A stretch of 64,000 bases of DNA from Symsagittifera roscoffensis (GCF_963678635.1 NC_087063.1:17176449-17240448); one strand, 5' to 3'. Positions 1-13,076 are shown, counted from the first letter of the stretch. Made by a program: numbers and translations. Notes: generated by a model not told the origin, from the sequence alone.

Positions 1-2347
1 CCAACTTTCCGCATCTTCTATCCCATTCATAAATCAAACTACCTCAATCAAACTTCAGTCGTATAATCTCGATAGGATTAGCAGAGTTTGTCAATTTTTC
101 CACAATTTCCGCCCACATTATGGCTAAGTTCATCTCCGCTCAAATGATCCGTAAATAGAGTAGCTTCCAATTTTTCATTAGTGCTTTTTAGCTGCAAAAT
201 TTTCCTGAGAGCTAGACTTGGAATGAGAGCAATTTATTTTTTTTTCATTTTTTCGCTGCTATAAAAAAATCCTAAAAAGTCAAGTTTTCAAAAAGTGCCA
301 TCGACTTTTAACGAACGGTGTTGACTGTTACTTGTGTCTTCCCATTTAGAATTAATTTAAGATCAATGTCTCATTTTCTGCCTCCTCGCTCTCCTCTGGT
401 TGCGAAGCCTCGGTCTCCCGATGTCAGCTCTTCAGTTCAACGACGGGACAATTTCCGGTCTGCTTTGGCTCCGCTAACAGGTTGGTCTTAGGTTGAGGCA
501 ATTCTCTGGTCGGTTAGCTGCTCCACCCTTCTTTTTTCGGACTCGACCTCTGATAACACCTTCCCTTTCAAAGGGTTTGTCGGTGAATCGGCAGAATTTT
601 TAAGCGTACAATCTTTCTCATGACGTTTTGTGCTGCGTCTTTGATTTCCGCAATCAACCTTGCAGTTTTATTTGAAGTTCGCTTGAAGTTTTATTTGAGC
701 CCGCATGACATTTTTTTTCTGACGCTGTAGTATATTTCCGGTTTTTTTAAGGTTCTCTATAGATCCAGCATAGTCACGATCGGGCATAGTCATTTCACAT
801 CTCTAATTATCGTGCTGATACTGAGTTTTATCGGTTTGTTTTTGTTTCCGTCTAACAACATTGTTCCTAGTTTTCTTTTTGCCGCTATTATGCCCGGGTT
901 GACCTTCATAAAATGAAAATGCTTATCTTACAATTCCATACACCAAAAATGCTTATCATACAATTCCATACATCAAATTATGGAAAAATTCTAGTCATGC
1001 AATTTTCATACAATTTCAAAAAATCATTAAAAAAAGATTCGAACTAGTTTCTGCGGCTATTTGAACCAAATAAAACAGTCTGGTGATTAAAAAAAAAACT
1101 TTTTTTTTGGAAACAAATGGTTTGAATACAATTTTCATATATGAAAATTGTATGACTAGCATTTTTTTGATGGCGACAACAATTTTTCCAAGTACTACTG
1201 AAAATTCCCCAATTTTTTTTTTCAATCGCAAATCGAATTTTGTTCTCAAACAAACATTTTCCAAAAAAATTTTTTTTGCATGCAAATTTAAATTTTTTTG
1301 TCTGCATAACGTAGTCCTGAACAGGGGCGAATCTAGGATTTCCGAGATTTCCGAGCTCTCCCAAAGTACTAAAAAGACGCTGTTTTGACAAATTTTTGTG
1401 CGCCGCAGGCAAAAAATTAAAAACAGGCCAAAAAAAGTGTTTTTAGGCATTTTTTGAAAAATTTTAACCAAAACAATTGCGTTTTTTGTCGAGCTCTCCC
1501 CCCTCAAAATTACTATATAGTGGCGCCGAATGCACCTTTAATATTTTTTTAGGGTCCGGCGCCGGATCTAGATATCTCAAAATAGTACAAAGGGGGGAAC
1601 ATTTGGGCCGGCAGGGGGTCCAATCCCTGAGGAGGGGGCGTCCCCCCCCGCCCCCCCCCCCCAACTAAATCTGCCCCTGGTCCTGGATACACAAAAATTG
1701 GTTTTTTCCGTTTCTCTGGATAACTTTTTTCAAATAGGCTGAAAACCTCCTATTTTTTGTATGGCAAGTTTATATATGCCTTGATCATTGTCTGATAATT
1801 TGATCATTCTAATTTTAGAAATAATCATCTTTGAAATTTTTTGCCAACATTTAAAAGTTTGATCCTTCAATTATATGATTTGTGAAAAGAAGTCTTACAC
1901 AATTCAGGTCGTTTCCAATGCATTGTAAATGCTAGACGATCAACATTTTGATGACTCTAGCTCTGAGTGAACCATGGTTGTTCGTCACTTGTGTTCGGTC
2001 ACGAACACATCCCAAAAATTTTGAGAAAATTTTTTAAAAATTTCTTGGTTTATGAAAAAATGCTTGTCCTACATTTTTCATTGATGAAAAAACGCTTATC
2101 TTAGAGTTTTGTCAACATTTTCTGTATCTAAGGAATTGTACGAAATTGCATGATAAGCTTTTTTTTCATATATGAAAATTGTATGATGAGCATTTTTGTT
2201 CAACCCGGGTTGTTTGTTCGACTTGTCTACAGCATCCATGGTCCCCATCGGGAAAAATGGTTCCTCCATTTTTCTTTACAAATTTTTTTTGCATATCTCT
2301 TTTAAACCTAAAAAATGGCCCGCTTTATTAGATCCGTTTTTCATAGT
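1..2347. repeat. Long segmental duplication, copy A
   Basis: This segment recurs at 3266-5634 with only scattered substitutions and short-tract length changes, for example near the start (ctatcccattc against ctgtccctttc). It includes a hAT-type MITE that is present in both copies, so the duplication is younger than that MITE. Similarity stops at 2347/2348, where copy A runs into the dynamin exon and copy B runs into unrelated T-rich DNA. Apart from the MITE I see no gene in it. The duplicated block probably represents the region downstream of a dynamin gene copy. Confidence 0.93.
1322..1679. mobile_element. hAT-type MITE, copy 1
   Basis: Non-autonomous DNA element of about 358 bp. It starts CAGGGGCGAATCTAG and ends CTAAATCTGCCCCTG, which are imperfect terminal inverted repeats. 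Flanks are gtcctgaa on the left and gtcctgga on the right, a 7/8-matching 8-bp target duplication as expected for hAT transposition. The interior has a long C/G homopolymer tract and no transposase. Confidence 0.85.
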
Positions 2348-2350
2348 TAA

Positions 2351-2965
2351 TCCGGTTCACTATTGGCGTCGCATCAAATGGATGTCATGGGGGACTCTTT
2401 GGTTGATGGTCGAAACCTTGATGACGAGTATCGCTTTTTAGGTAAAAGAGTGAGTGAGGATTACGAAAGACTTACTCTTGTGGCTGAAAACGAAGACGAC
2501 GCTGAAAGATGGAAAACGCAACTGCTACGCGCTGGTGTATTTCCAGTAAACGACAGTTTCCAGGATTTATCTAACGATATTTTCCTCAATGGCCAGCTAA
2601 ACGAAAGTGTGGCCCTCATTCGACATTTGACACTAGAGTACATGAAAATTATTAAGAAAAACTTATGTGACAAGTTTACCAAAATTGTGGTTCACTATTT
2701 AATAAACCGAACTAAAGAGTTCGTTATGAATGACTTGCTACTTTATTTATTTTCATTGAAAAAAGACTGTAAATTGCTCAAAACATCATCAGACGCCGTT
2801 TCAATGCAGAAGAAACAAGTTCAAGATTACGAGGCGACGAAGGAAGCGATTACACTAGCCGACAATTTGTGCTTTTCGCAAATTCAGCCGTTTTATATTA
2901 AAAACGCAGAAACTACCCAAGATATTTTGAACAGGACGTTCGGAGAGGATTTTGGGCTTTTCTAA
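2351..2965 (+). CDS. Dynamin C-terminal exon (end of PH domain plus GED), partial
   Basis: The translation carries the end of a dynamin PH domain (a Glu-Arg-Trp-Lys stretch followed by LLRAGVFPV, near codons 49-62) and then a complete-looking GTPase effector domain (from SVALIRHLTLEYM through the NRTKEFVMNDLL segment to the heptad-like end). Dynamins pinch membrane necks during endocytosis, and the GED drives stalk assembly and GTPase stimulation. The frame is open only from 2351, after an in-frame TAA at 2348-2350, with no convincing start codon. The true exon may begin at 2442, after a TTTTTAG acceptor, continuing GKRVSEDYERL. There is no proline-rich domain before the TAA, so this is a PRD-less isoform or a truncated copy. 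The GTPase domain is not in the window. Whether it belongs to an intact gene upstream or is a duplicated fragment cannot be decided here. Confidence 0.8.
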   Translation, partial: SGSLLASHQMDVMGDSLVDGRNLDDEYRFLGKRVSEDYERLTLVAENEDDAERWKTQLLRAGVFPVNDSFQDLSNDIFLNGQLNESVALIRHLTLEYMKIIKKNLCDKFTKIVVHYLINRTKEFVMNDLLLYLFSLKKDCKLLKTSSDAVSMQKKQVQDYEATKEAITLADNLCFSQIQPFYIKNAETTQDILNRTFGEDFGLF

Positions 2966-3178
2966 AGAGTTAGCGCTGGATCGAATACAGAGCACTGATT
3001 ATTTGCCCAAATTCGAAGACCACAATTTGAAGCGCATTTTCTGAAGAAAAAAGATAATTGATAAAAACGAACTTAGAAAGTAATTAACGTTTAAAATTGT
3101 TTTTGGCGAAATTTTGGACTCGTGTATGTAATGTAAACAAGAAGGTTTCAAGCCGCTTCAGTTCTTTGAATTGAACCA

Positions 3179-3184
3179 AATAAA
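3179..3184 (+). terminator. Candidate polyadenylation hexamer for the dynamin exon
   Basis: AATAAA lies 214 nt downstream of the dynamin stop codon and just before the second repeat copy begins, a normal 3' UTR distance. Confidence 0.45.
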
Positions 3185-3265
3185 TATCCGAAATTTGAAA
3201 TACAATTTAAAGCTGATCTGCAGATGGTTATGGTCGAAACATACCCTTGGAAAGGATAGAAACTT

Positions 3266-5634
3266 CCAACTTTCCGCATCTTCTGTCCCTTTCATAAATC
3301 AAACTACCTCAATCAAACTTCAGTCGTATAATCTCGATAGGATTAGCGGAGTTTGTCAATTTTTCCACAATTTCCGCCCACCTTATAGCTAAGTTCATCT
3401 CCGCTCAAATGATCCGTAAATAGAGTAGCTTCCAATTTTTCATTAGTGCTTTTTAGCTTCAAACTTTTCCTGAGAGCTAGACTTGGAATGAGAGAAATTT
3501 ATTTTTTTTTCATTTTTTCACTGCTATAAAAAAATCCTAAAAAGTCATGTTTTCAAAAAGTGCCATCGACTTTTAACGAACGGTGTTGACTGTTACTTGT
3601 GTCTTCCCATTTAGAATTAATTTAAGATCAATGTCTCATTTTCTGCCTCCTCGCTCTCCTCTGGTTGCGAAGCCTCGGTCTCCCGATGTCAGCTCTTCAG
3701 TTCAACGACGGGACAATTTCCGGTCTGCCTTGGCTCCGCTAACAGGTTGGTCTTAGGTTGAGGCAATTCTCTGGTCGGTTAGCTGCTCCACCCTTCTTTT
3801 TTCGGACTCGACCTCTGATAACACCTTCCCTTTCAAAGGGTTTGTCGGTGAATCGGCAGAATTTTTAAGCGTACAATCTTTCTCATGACGTTTTGTGCTG
3901 CGTCTTTGATTTTCGCAATCAACCTTGCAGTTTTATTTGAAGTTCGCTTGAAGTTTTATTTGAGCCCGCATGACATTTTTTTTCTGACGCTGTAGTATAT
4001 TTCCGGTTTTTTTAAGGTTCTCTATAGATCCAGCATAGTCACGATCGGGCATAGTCATTTCACATCTCTAATTATCGTGCTGATACTGAGTTTTATCGGT
4101 TTGTTTTTGTTTCCGTCTAACAACATTGTTCCTAGTTTTCTTTTTGCCGCTATTATGCCCGGGTTGACCTTCATAAAATGAAAATGCTTATCTTACAATT
4201 CCATACACCAAAAATGCTTATCATACAATTCCATACATCAAATTATGGAAAAATTCTAGTCATGCAATTTTCATACAATTTCAAAAAATCATTAAAAAAA
4301 GATTCGAACTAGTTTCTGCGGCTATTTGAACCAAATAAAACAGTCTGGTGATTAAAAAAAAAACTTTTTTTTTGGAAACAAATGGTTTGAATACAATTTT
4401 CATATATGAAAATTGTATGACTAGCATTTTTTTGATGGCGACAACAATTTTTCCAAGTACTACTGAAAATTCCCCAATTTTTTTTTTCAATCGCAAATCG
4501 AATTTTGTTCTCAAACAAACATTTTCCAAAAAAATTTTTTTTGCATGCAAATTTAAATTTTTTTGTCTGCATAACGTAGTCCTGAACAGGGGCGAATCTA
4601 GGATTTCCGAGATTTCCGAGATTTCCGAGCTCTCCCAAAGTACTAAAAAGACGCTGTTTTGACAAATTTTTGTGCGCCGCAGGCAAAAAATTAAAAACAG
4701 GCCAAAAAAAGTGTTTTACGGCATTTTTTGAAAAATTTTAACCAAAACAATTGCGTTTTTTGTCGAGCTCTCCCCCCTCAAAATTACTATATAGTGGCGC
4801 CGAATGCACCTTTAATATTTTTTTAGGGTCCGGCGCCGGATCTAGATATCTCAAAATAGTACAAAGGGGGGAACATTTGGGCCGGCGGGCCGGCAGGGGG
4901 TCCAATCCCTGAGGAGGGGGCGTCCCCCCCCCCCGCCCCCCCCCCCCCAACTAAATCTGCCCCTGGTCCTGGATACACAAAAATTGGTTTTTTCCGTTTC
5001 TCTGGATAACTTTTTTCAAATAGGCTGAAAACCTCCTATTTTTTGTATGGCAAGTTTATATATGCCTTGATCATTATCTGATAATTTGATCATTCTAATT
5101 TTAGAAATAATCATCTTTGAATTTTTTTGCCAACATTTAAAAGTTTGATCCTTCAATTATATGATTTGTGAAAAGAAGTCTTACACAATTCAGGTCGTTT
5201 CCAATGCATTGTAAATGCTAGACGATCAACATTTTGATGACTCTAGCTCTGAGTGAACCATGGTTGTTCGTCACTTGTGTTCGGTCACGAACACATCCCA
5301 AAAATTTTGAGAAAATTTTTTAAAAATTTCTTGGTTTATGAAAAAATGCTTGTCCTACATTTTTCATTGATGAAAAAACGCTTATCTTAGAGTTTTGTTA
5401 ACATTTTCTGTATCTAAGGAATTGTACGAAATTGCATGATAAGCTTTTTTTTTCATATATGAAAATTGTATGATGAGCATTTTTGTTCAACCCGGGTTGT
5501 TTGTTCGACTTGTCTACAGCATCCATGGTCCCCATCGGGAAAAATGGTTCCTCCATTTTTCTTTACAAATTTTTTTTGCATATCTCTTTTAAACCTAAAA
5601 AATGGCCCGCTTTATTAGATCCGTTTTTCATAGT
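3266..5634. repeat. Long segmental duplication, copy B
   Basis: Near-identical to 1-2347 at an offset of 3265 bp that grows slightly through small insertions (an extra gatttccga unit near 4616 and longer C tracts near 4925-4948). It starts 300 bp past the dynamin stop codon. After 5634 the sequence departs from copy A, so no second dynamin exon follows. Confidence 0.93.
4587..4965. mobile_element. hAT-type MITE, copy 2 (duplicated with its surroundings)
   Basis: The same insertion as at 1322, carried along by the segmental duplication: same flanks, same termini, 379 bp. It has three gatttccga units where copy 1 has two, and a duplicated gggccggc. It is therefore not an independent insertion. 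Confidence 0.85.
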
Positions 5635-7041
5635 TTTTTCCTAGGAAATTTGTGGCCGATTTATCACCGTTTCATTTAATGACTCTTTCGTGAGACTACT
5701 TGTGAAACTATCTATTGCGACAAGTACGTATAGTTTCGGTTTTTTGGTCCTCTCTAGATCTAACAGAGTCACGTTGTACTTACTGCCTTGGTTGCGTTAT
5801 CAATGTAAAAAGTTTAGCCGAAAAAAAGGACTATAATTGGCATTCTGAAAGTTTCTCGTTCAACTATGACCCTCCTCTGAAAGGTTAACAATGTCCTCGT
5901 GCATGTGGGGCCACTAATAAGAGTTGAATACTTCAAGTTAGGCTTCCTGACTCGAGTTTCACCGCTGCATTGTGCTGAACCCCGGCCAGAGCTGAACAGG
6001 CACGGCTAGCTTGTTGTCTAGGAGAATGAAACCAGCTGCGACCGCTATCTGATTCCATATTGTAATTGTGTATGGCCTCACTGGTTCGAATCCTTGTCGA
6101 TCCTCTCTTTCCACTAAACTTTCCAGTCTGTATAGCCAGGTGTTTTATCAATCAGTTTAAATTCATTGATTAGATGTTTGTTGAACAGTCTAGTGAGCTT
6201 AGAGTGTGTTTACTCTCCAAACTGCTCTGACTATATCAAACCATCTCTCCATTAGAAGTGGCTCAAACATGTTTGTGGTAAAAAAAAACCTGAGTTTTTT
6301 GTTCGTTTATTGTTAGATACACCTCACGACTTGCCTGTGTCCTGGTTCGAATTGATCTGATTGGTCTCGTAGTTGCTCCTCATCATTTTAGTTCCCTCAC
6401 ATCAACTGCCAGAAAGATGGTAACTCGATCTTTTTTTCGGTCTTTCTTCGTATCGAGGCGCCTCACCTTAGTTCTCTCAGATCAACTGCCAGAAAGACTG
6501 TAGCTGTTTGTTCGGAATATAGTCTTTGCAGGGAAAAATTGATTTTGCTATGGTAAATGATCCAGTTTTGAACTGTCCCGCATTCGACCGACGCTTCGTG
6601 CCTTCTCTGGAACCGACGTTTTCCTACCCTCGCGTTGGTTCTCTGAAATGTTCCTTTTACTTTTGTTTCTTCGAACGGTACTTGTTTTCTTTCTTTATTG
6701 CTGCCCAGTCAGTTCCATTTTTGGTCCGACAAAGTCTTCTCTCTAGTCATCCCGTCATTGTCCTTCTAACGTATCTTCTATCCAGTTATTATATATTTTC
6801 TCTTTTGCCCCCCGGCATTTTTGCTGCTTAAGTTTCCTCACTTTTGAACCAACTGTACTCTGGAGAAAACTTTTGATGAAATGAAAGGTGAGCTGTTTTT
6901 GAGCAATATGAGCCACCGGGAGTTTCGACTTTTTTCTAACAATTTAGTTATTAAATTTTTGAAATTTTTCGATGAGGATGTGAGTTCTACTAATTTTGTT
7001 TTAGTTCGTTCAGTATATTTTTAGAAAATTAGAAATTATAG

Positions 7042-7080
7042 GCCACAAATTTCTAAAAGTATATTTTAGAAATTTGTGGC
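7042..7080. repeat. Perfect 17-bp-stem palindrome
   Basis: GCCACAAATTTCTAAAA, a 5-nt spacer, then its exact reverse complement. It is present only in X1, not at the corresponding place in X2, so it looks like a small later insertion or foldback. Confidence 0.85.
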
Positions 7081-7934
7081 TGTTACAACAAACGATCGGA
7101 CTAAATAAACATTGGGTCACCGTTTGGTTCTCTGGATAGACAATCGATTATGGTCATACCCACAGCAGGAAAGCATAGCACTCCAATTTCATTCGGTAAT
7201 ATTTGATCTTACCACCTATTTAACCCAAATTGGTTCTTTTATTGGACTTCTTTCAATTTACTGCTGATATAGGGGCGTTGTCCTTTATTCCAATGATGAA
7301 ATTGTTTCCTAACAGGTAATGCTTGTACATTTCTAATGCCCAAACTACTGCGAGTGAATCTAAAACATTAGAAGGGTGTTTTTTTTGTACAACCAAATGT
7401 CTTTTCGCAAATGACTCTGAAACCTTTTTGTTGTTTGCTGTTCATTGTTCTAGTCAGGCACCTTTTCCATTATGGCTGGCTTCACACTTCAATCTAGTGT
7501 CTCTTTCAGACTCGTAGTTTTTACTTTCCAGATAAATTTTATTGCTGTTTTGATGTTTTCATATAATTTTGTGTGTTCTTCCCAAATTCAATTTTTTTCA
7601 CGGGTATTTTCAAATTGTTTCTTCTAGTTTTTTTTTCAAATTAGCCTCAGTTTCCCTAATAGGCTGGCCCACAATCGGGAGAGTTGAAGTGATTCATGCT
7701 GGCAGAAAACTATGTGAGTTGTTTTAGCTTTTTATATGATTCAATTTTGTTATCTCTTCCGATTTCATGATTTTTAAGAAATTTACGTAAAAACGGTTTG
7801 AACTTTGTTTTGAATATGAATAGAAATTTTTTTCTTGATCTGGCAAAAAATTCATTCAATGAATCTTTAACTGTCTTTGTCTAGCGAATCAACATTTAAA
7901 TCTAGTAAAAGTTTTTGCTTCCCAACCGTTAAGC

Positions 7935-8475
7935 AGAGAAGTTTTTGTTTTCCATGCAAAATCAGGTGCCACAAATAATTATCGAAATCGGTCGATTTAT
8001 ATATCATAGTGAAGCCGTTTCAATCGTGATTCGAACGACATTTAAAAATTTCAATAAGTTTTGCACAAAGTCCAACAAAACCGGTTTGAAATTTTAGTCT
8101 AAGTTCGAACTAATATGTTGTGAGCGTTTAAGCTTAGAATGGCTTATTTAAGCTTCTTTTTTAATCCAAGAAAACTTCGTTTTACTGAAATAAAATTTTT
8201 TTTTTTTTGAGTTTTTAGCACCATTTTCTAAACAAAGGTTCTAAAAATTTCTTTAAAAAAATTTTGAAAAATTATTAAATTTTTCTTTAAATTTTTTTAA
8301 CAATTTTTTTAATTCAATTTTCTTCAATAACTGTTTTCCGAAAAGTTTTTTTACTATGATTGTCAAAGTTCTATTTATCACACCATGCAGAGAAAACGAC
8401 ACCAATTTGAATAAGAAAGTTTTTCCATTGTTCTAAGGTTGTGGTCGGAACATTCTGTGCTACTTGCGCAGTAAC
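7935..8475 (+). repeat. Dispersed repeat D, forward copy
   Basis: Shares an ordered set of short matches (gcaaaatcag, ccacaaataattatcg, gatatatca-like, tttcaatcgtgattcgaa, ggaacattctgtgct) with 13430-13900 and 59790-60310. Inverted, diverged relatives lie elsewhere in the window. No coding potential seen. Confidence 0.6.
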
Positions 8476-9949
8476 CGTCTATCCTTGTTTTATTTTGTAA
8501 TCGTTCCATCTGGTGAACATTTTTCCCAATGCAGGGCCACATTTCAGATATCCATCTGAAACTATTTGTCTAAAGCTGTCGCACCGTTTTTCTCCGACGT
8601 GCTTTGTGTTGTTGCCTTTTTATAAAATTACCTTATTACCTTTAACATTGAAAATTATCTCTTGTTTTAGACGGAGTTCTTGATTGTAATGATTTGTTCT
8701 TGTTTTATTTTCCTTGTTGATTTCGATGATGTTGCTGTTGCTGCAAAAAATGCGTTAGTTTTTTAAGAAAGTATTGCTCGTATGCTATGTGTGAACTTTC
8801 TTGCTCACTGCTACTCGTCTTCAAAATTTCTCAGTTCTGATCTTGCTGTTAGCGCAGTTAGAGTGGCGTGTAATGCTTCTAAAATTTCACTCGGCTTTTG
8901 GTTTCTATAAGAATTTCTGTAACGTTTGCTTCAAAAATTTCACTTTGCTTCTAAAATTTCTTATTGCTCTTGAGTACTAAAAAAAGTTCTCTACCGTTAG
9001 TTTCTCACCTTTTTAGCTTTTTCATAAGCATCTCCTGCTATAGCGCTAAATTTTTTTAATTTTGTTTTTGAGGTTTCTACATATGGATTTTTCTGCATGA
9101 ACTTTTTTCCTTAGGTTTGCAACGCTAAATATAGCGGTAAACATCATTTTTCCTGGACTTTAAAGTATGTTGATATATATAATATGTCCATCTTTTGGTC
9201 TTCTGGCCTTTCGTTTTTCGTTCATTTTTTCCCATGCGGCGACTCTTTGACTGCTGTTGCATGTTCTTGTAGATTCGTGCTGGGGAGGTAGCTTTTCCAG
9301 CACCTCTTTTAGTTGTTTTAATAACAAGTCCGGACCTACACTTTTTTCAGCTTCATCGCTATCAAAAACTGTTCTAACTACATTTTGAATAGCAAGTGGT
9401 ATGACGTGTCAAGATATTTTTTGTAATAAGCGTTCCAAGTACAAAGTTAAACAAGGTTTGCCGCTTGCTGTGCAAGTAGCTGAGAGTGTTCCGACGGCGA
9501 CATCATCACGCGATAACTGGCGATAGCCGTTCAGATTTATATGTGTTTGCATTAGTGTCCGGACACGCGATCGGATCTTCCTCTGCTTTTGACGGTTTTG
9601 ATGCCATCATTCCTTTAACACGACAGAAAAAAAATAAGAATAAAAAATTTTTGCAACTTTTTTTTTGAAAAGTAGATCTTAATAGTATTACAATTATTTA
9701 AATATGACGGTTATCAAAATATCAAGATGTAATTGAAAATAAACAACTTGCATTTCCAAATGAACCAGACATAAACTTAGATATACGCAAAAAAATCTAA
9801 ATTGTCTTTAATTTATTAATTCAATCAGGCTGAGGAAATAAAGAGATGAAATCATTTACTCTAAAGAGTTTTTTTTTTCACGCAAGTAAAATTAATTCAA
9901 ATAAATATTTTTTAATCAGATGTTGAACAATTTAGTTACCATTAGAATA

Positions 9950-10390
9950 AGTATAGCTGGTTGTTGTGCTTTTAGCATGAAAGGCTCCAACCATATTCAG
10001 AAGAAATATGTTTTTATTTTAGTTTCTTTTCTGCAAAAAAAGTGTCACTTTTAATTCGAGGACTATACGAACGCGTTAAAAGTTAGTCGAGAAAACAAAA
10101 ACTACAAAAAATAGCATATTTAGAAGAAAAATAAGTAACAAACAAACAAAAAACGAAATAGTAAAATCAAGTTTTGTGAGCCTAAAACTTGATAAAGTTT
10201 GAATGACGTTGTAATCACAAAATAAAAGGGCTTGAATATGATATATATCAATCAACCCAGTCGATTGGTTATTTGTGATACTTAGTTTTGGGTAGAAAAA
10301 AAAACACATTCGAAACGAGTTTCTCACCATTTTTCAATTGATCGGGACAAAAATTTTCTGATTGTCGAGGAAAACTTTTTCCGTTTTCAT
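9950..10390 (-). repeat. Dispersed repeat D, inverted copy
   Basis: Contains gggcttgaatatgatatatatc, reading as the reverse of the repeat D landmarks, followed by a segment matching the distal part of the repeat. With the forward copy at 7935 it forms a widely spaced inverted pair inside unit X1. Confidence 0.5.
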
Positions 10391-12517
10391 ATCGGAGCAC
10401 CTCAATTAAAATTTTAGGCTAATAACAAGCTATTAACGCAACATGCATTCAATTTACCGACTCATTTACAAAAAAAAACGTTTAATTGTCATAAGAGCAA
10501 CGATGAGAAAATTCTATACATGTTTTCAGTAGTCGAAAAGATTGGTCAGCGCGCTCGTTACAGCAATGCATCAGTTTTTTACAAAGAATTGGTGAATTAT
10601 TTCCGTTTTTGTTGGTTCTATTGTTTGTTTGACGTGCTTTTGAGAGCAATAAACGCAGTATCTGCCAAGAACAAAGATATGTTTATGCAATTAGAATTGG
10701 CAGAAATTAATCAATTTTTTCGTTGTTTTATGGCGGGAGGTTAGCAAACCAAATGATAATTTTTTATCTTTGACTAACGATAACTACTCCCTCTGCTATA
10801 CAGCCATTGATAGCCAACAAAACTGTCCCGAAGCTGCTCTCGCGGATTGTTTGTTTGTTTGACTTCTTTTTAGTGGCATGTATAACCTAAACTGTTTGCG
10901 TCGAAACAACTTTAATTGTCTTTCTTAAAGTATCTCGTGCAAGTACGACCCTCCTCTAAAAAGTTCGAAATGTCTTTGTGCGTGTGGGGCTACCAGTAGC
11001 AGTTGAATAGATCAAGTAAGGCTTCCTGACGCGAATTTTCCCGCTGCATTGTGCCAAACCCTGGTCTGAGCTGAACCAGCGCGGAGAGCCTGTTGTCTAG
11101 GAGATTGCAATCAGCTGCAGCCGCCATCTGATTCTATCTTTTGTTTGTTTATGGCCCCACTAGTTCAAATCATTGTCGATCCTCTCATTCCACTTAACGT
11201 TTCAGTCTGTATAGTCATGTGTTTTATCAATCATCTTAAACTTAGTGATTAGATTTTTGTTGAACAGTGTAGTGATCTTAGTGTGTGTTTCTTCTCCAAA
11301 CTGCTCTGAGTGTATCAAAATATCTTCATTAGAAGTGGCTCAACCCTACTTGTGGTAAAAAAAAATCCTGAGTGTTTTGTTCGTTTATTGTTAGATACAC
11401 CTCGCGACATGCCTGTGTCCTGGTTGGAATTGATCTGATTAGTCTCGTAGTTGCTACTCTTCTGATATCATCTCCGTTGTCTTTCTTTCTAACTCGATCT
11501 TTTTTCGGTCTTTCTTCGTATCGAGGCGCCTCACCTTAGTTCTCTCAGATCAACTGCCAGAAAGACTGTAGCTGTTTGTTCGGAATAAAGTCTTTGCAGG
11601 GAAAAATTGATTTTGCTATGGTAAATGATCCAGTTTTGAACTGTCCCGCATTCGACCGACGCCTCGTGCCTTCTCTGGAACCGACGTTTTGCTACCCTCG
11701 CGTTAGTTCTCTGGAATGTCTCTATTGCTTCTTCTTCTTCTTCGAACGGTACTTCTTTTCTTTCTTTATTGCTGCCCAGTCAGTTCCATTTTGGGTCCGA
11801 CAAGGCTTCTCTCTAGTCATCCTGTAATTGTCCTTCTAAGGTATCTTTTTTCCACTACTACCTATCTTCTCTTTTGTTCTCCTGAATTTTTACTGTGCTT
11901 AATTTGTTCTCAGTTTTGAGCCAACTGTTTTGTTTATAAATTTTTTGATGAAATGAAAGATGAGCTGTTTTTGAGCAATTCGAGGCACCGTGAAATTAAG
12001 TTTTTTGTTTCGATTTGGTTACAGGTTTTTGAACAATTTCGATAAAATAAGGAATTAATGAGGGTTAATTTGGTTTCATTTCCTTCAGTATGGCTTAGAT
12101 CAGTTATTCCCGGTTGTGTACCTTGCTTTCATTTAACTTGTTGCTTAAGCTGTTTGTTAATAGCTCTTCAAAAAATTGTTGCTGTGACAACAAACGATTG
12201 GACTAATTAGAATTTGGTCCCCGCTGGGTTTTTTGGGTAGATAGTTGATTATCACATACCCACTGCAGGAAAGTAAAGTACGCTAATTTGACGCGTTAAC
12301 AATAGATCTAACCACCTATTTAACCTGGATTGGTACTTTTATTTGACTGGTTTTAATTTAATGCTGATACAAGGGCGTTGTCTTTTTTTTCATCGATAAA
12401 TTTCTTTCCTAATAGATATTTCTATCCTAAGTATTTCTAATGGCAAACTACTGCGAGTAAATCTAATTCATTTGAAGAGTATTTTTTGTACATTCAGTTG
12501 TCTTGACGCAAATGACA

Positions 12518-12679
12518 TTAAAACCCTTTCGTTGAGTTCCGTTTTCTGTTCTAGTCTGGCCTCTATCCCATTATGGCCGGCGTCACACTTTTTTCACAAT
12601 GAAATTAAAACCCTTTCGTTGAGTTCCGTTTTCTGTTCTAGTCTGGCCTCTATCCCATTATGGCCGACGTCACAATTGT
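12518..12679. repeat. Local tandem duplication, period 86 bp
   Basis: Two direct copies beginning attaaaaccctttcg at 12518 and 12604, differing by only a few bases. They are absent at the equivalent place in X1, so this is a private, recent duplication inside X2. Confidence 0.85.
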
Positions 12680-13076
12680 CTCTTTCAGAATCATAATTTT
12701 TAACTTTTGAGATATTTGTCATTCTGATGTTTTCAAATAATTTTGTGTGTTCTTTCCAAGCTCAACTTTATTCACAAGTAAACTCTTCACAGGTTTGATT
12801 CTTCCAGTTTTCTTTTTCCATCAACAGCCTGAGCTTCTCTGTTAGGCTGGTCGCATTTATTTGAAACGATTGAAGCTAAGTGATTTATGTTGACAGAAAA
12901 CGATGTGATTTGTGTTTAGCGTTTTAGATGAGTTAAATTTTAGTATTTCTTCCGTTTTCGTGATTTTCTAAAATTTTCTGTGAACACTGTGTGTACTTTG
13001 TCTTGAATAACAACAGAAATTTTGTTTTTCTTGTTAAGGCACAAAAATTATTCAATTTTTGAATTTACAACAAGAT

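Larger units (their letters stand above)
5840..10917. repeat. Large T-rich tandem unit, copy X1
   Basis: First and longest of three head-to-tail related units. Shared landmarks with the next unit include the ggcttcctgac region (5940, 11018), a gggaaaaattgattttgct stretch (6530, 11598) and an aacgctaaatatagc stretch (9121, 14771). Spacing to X2 is about 5.07 kb at the left end and changes through indels. Short open frames exist but are not conserved in length between copies and resemble no family I know. The plus strand is strongly T-rich. I call it non-coding repetitive DNA; a decayed large mobile element is possible. Confidence 0.75.

Noticed and set aside
1016-1507. Overlapping open frames of 100-160 codons on both strands in 1016-1507, repeated at 4281-4686
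   Set aside because: They lie in low-complexity A/T runs and run into the MITE; both strands are open over the same bases and no motif is seen. They are duplicated because the DNA is duplicated.
6526-6831. A ~100-codon frame with a partial counterpart at 11576-11827 in the next repeat unit
   Set aside because: It lacks an ATG at the start and the frame is not kept in length or content between repeat copies, so selection on a protein is not supported.
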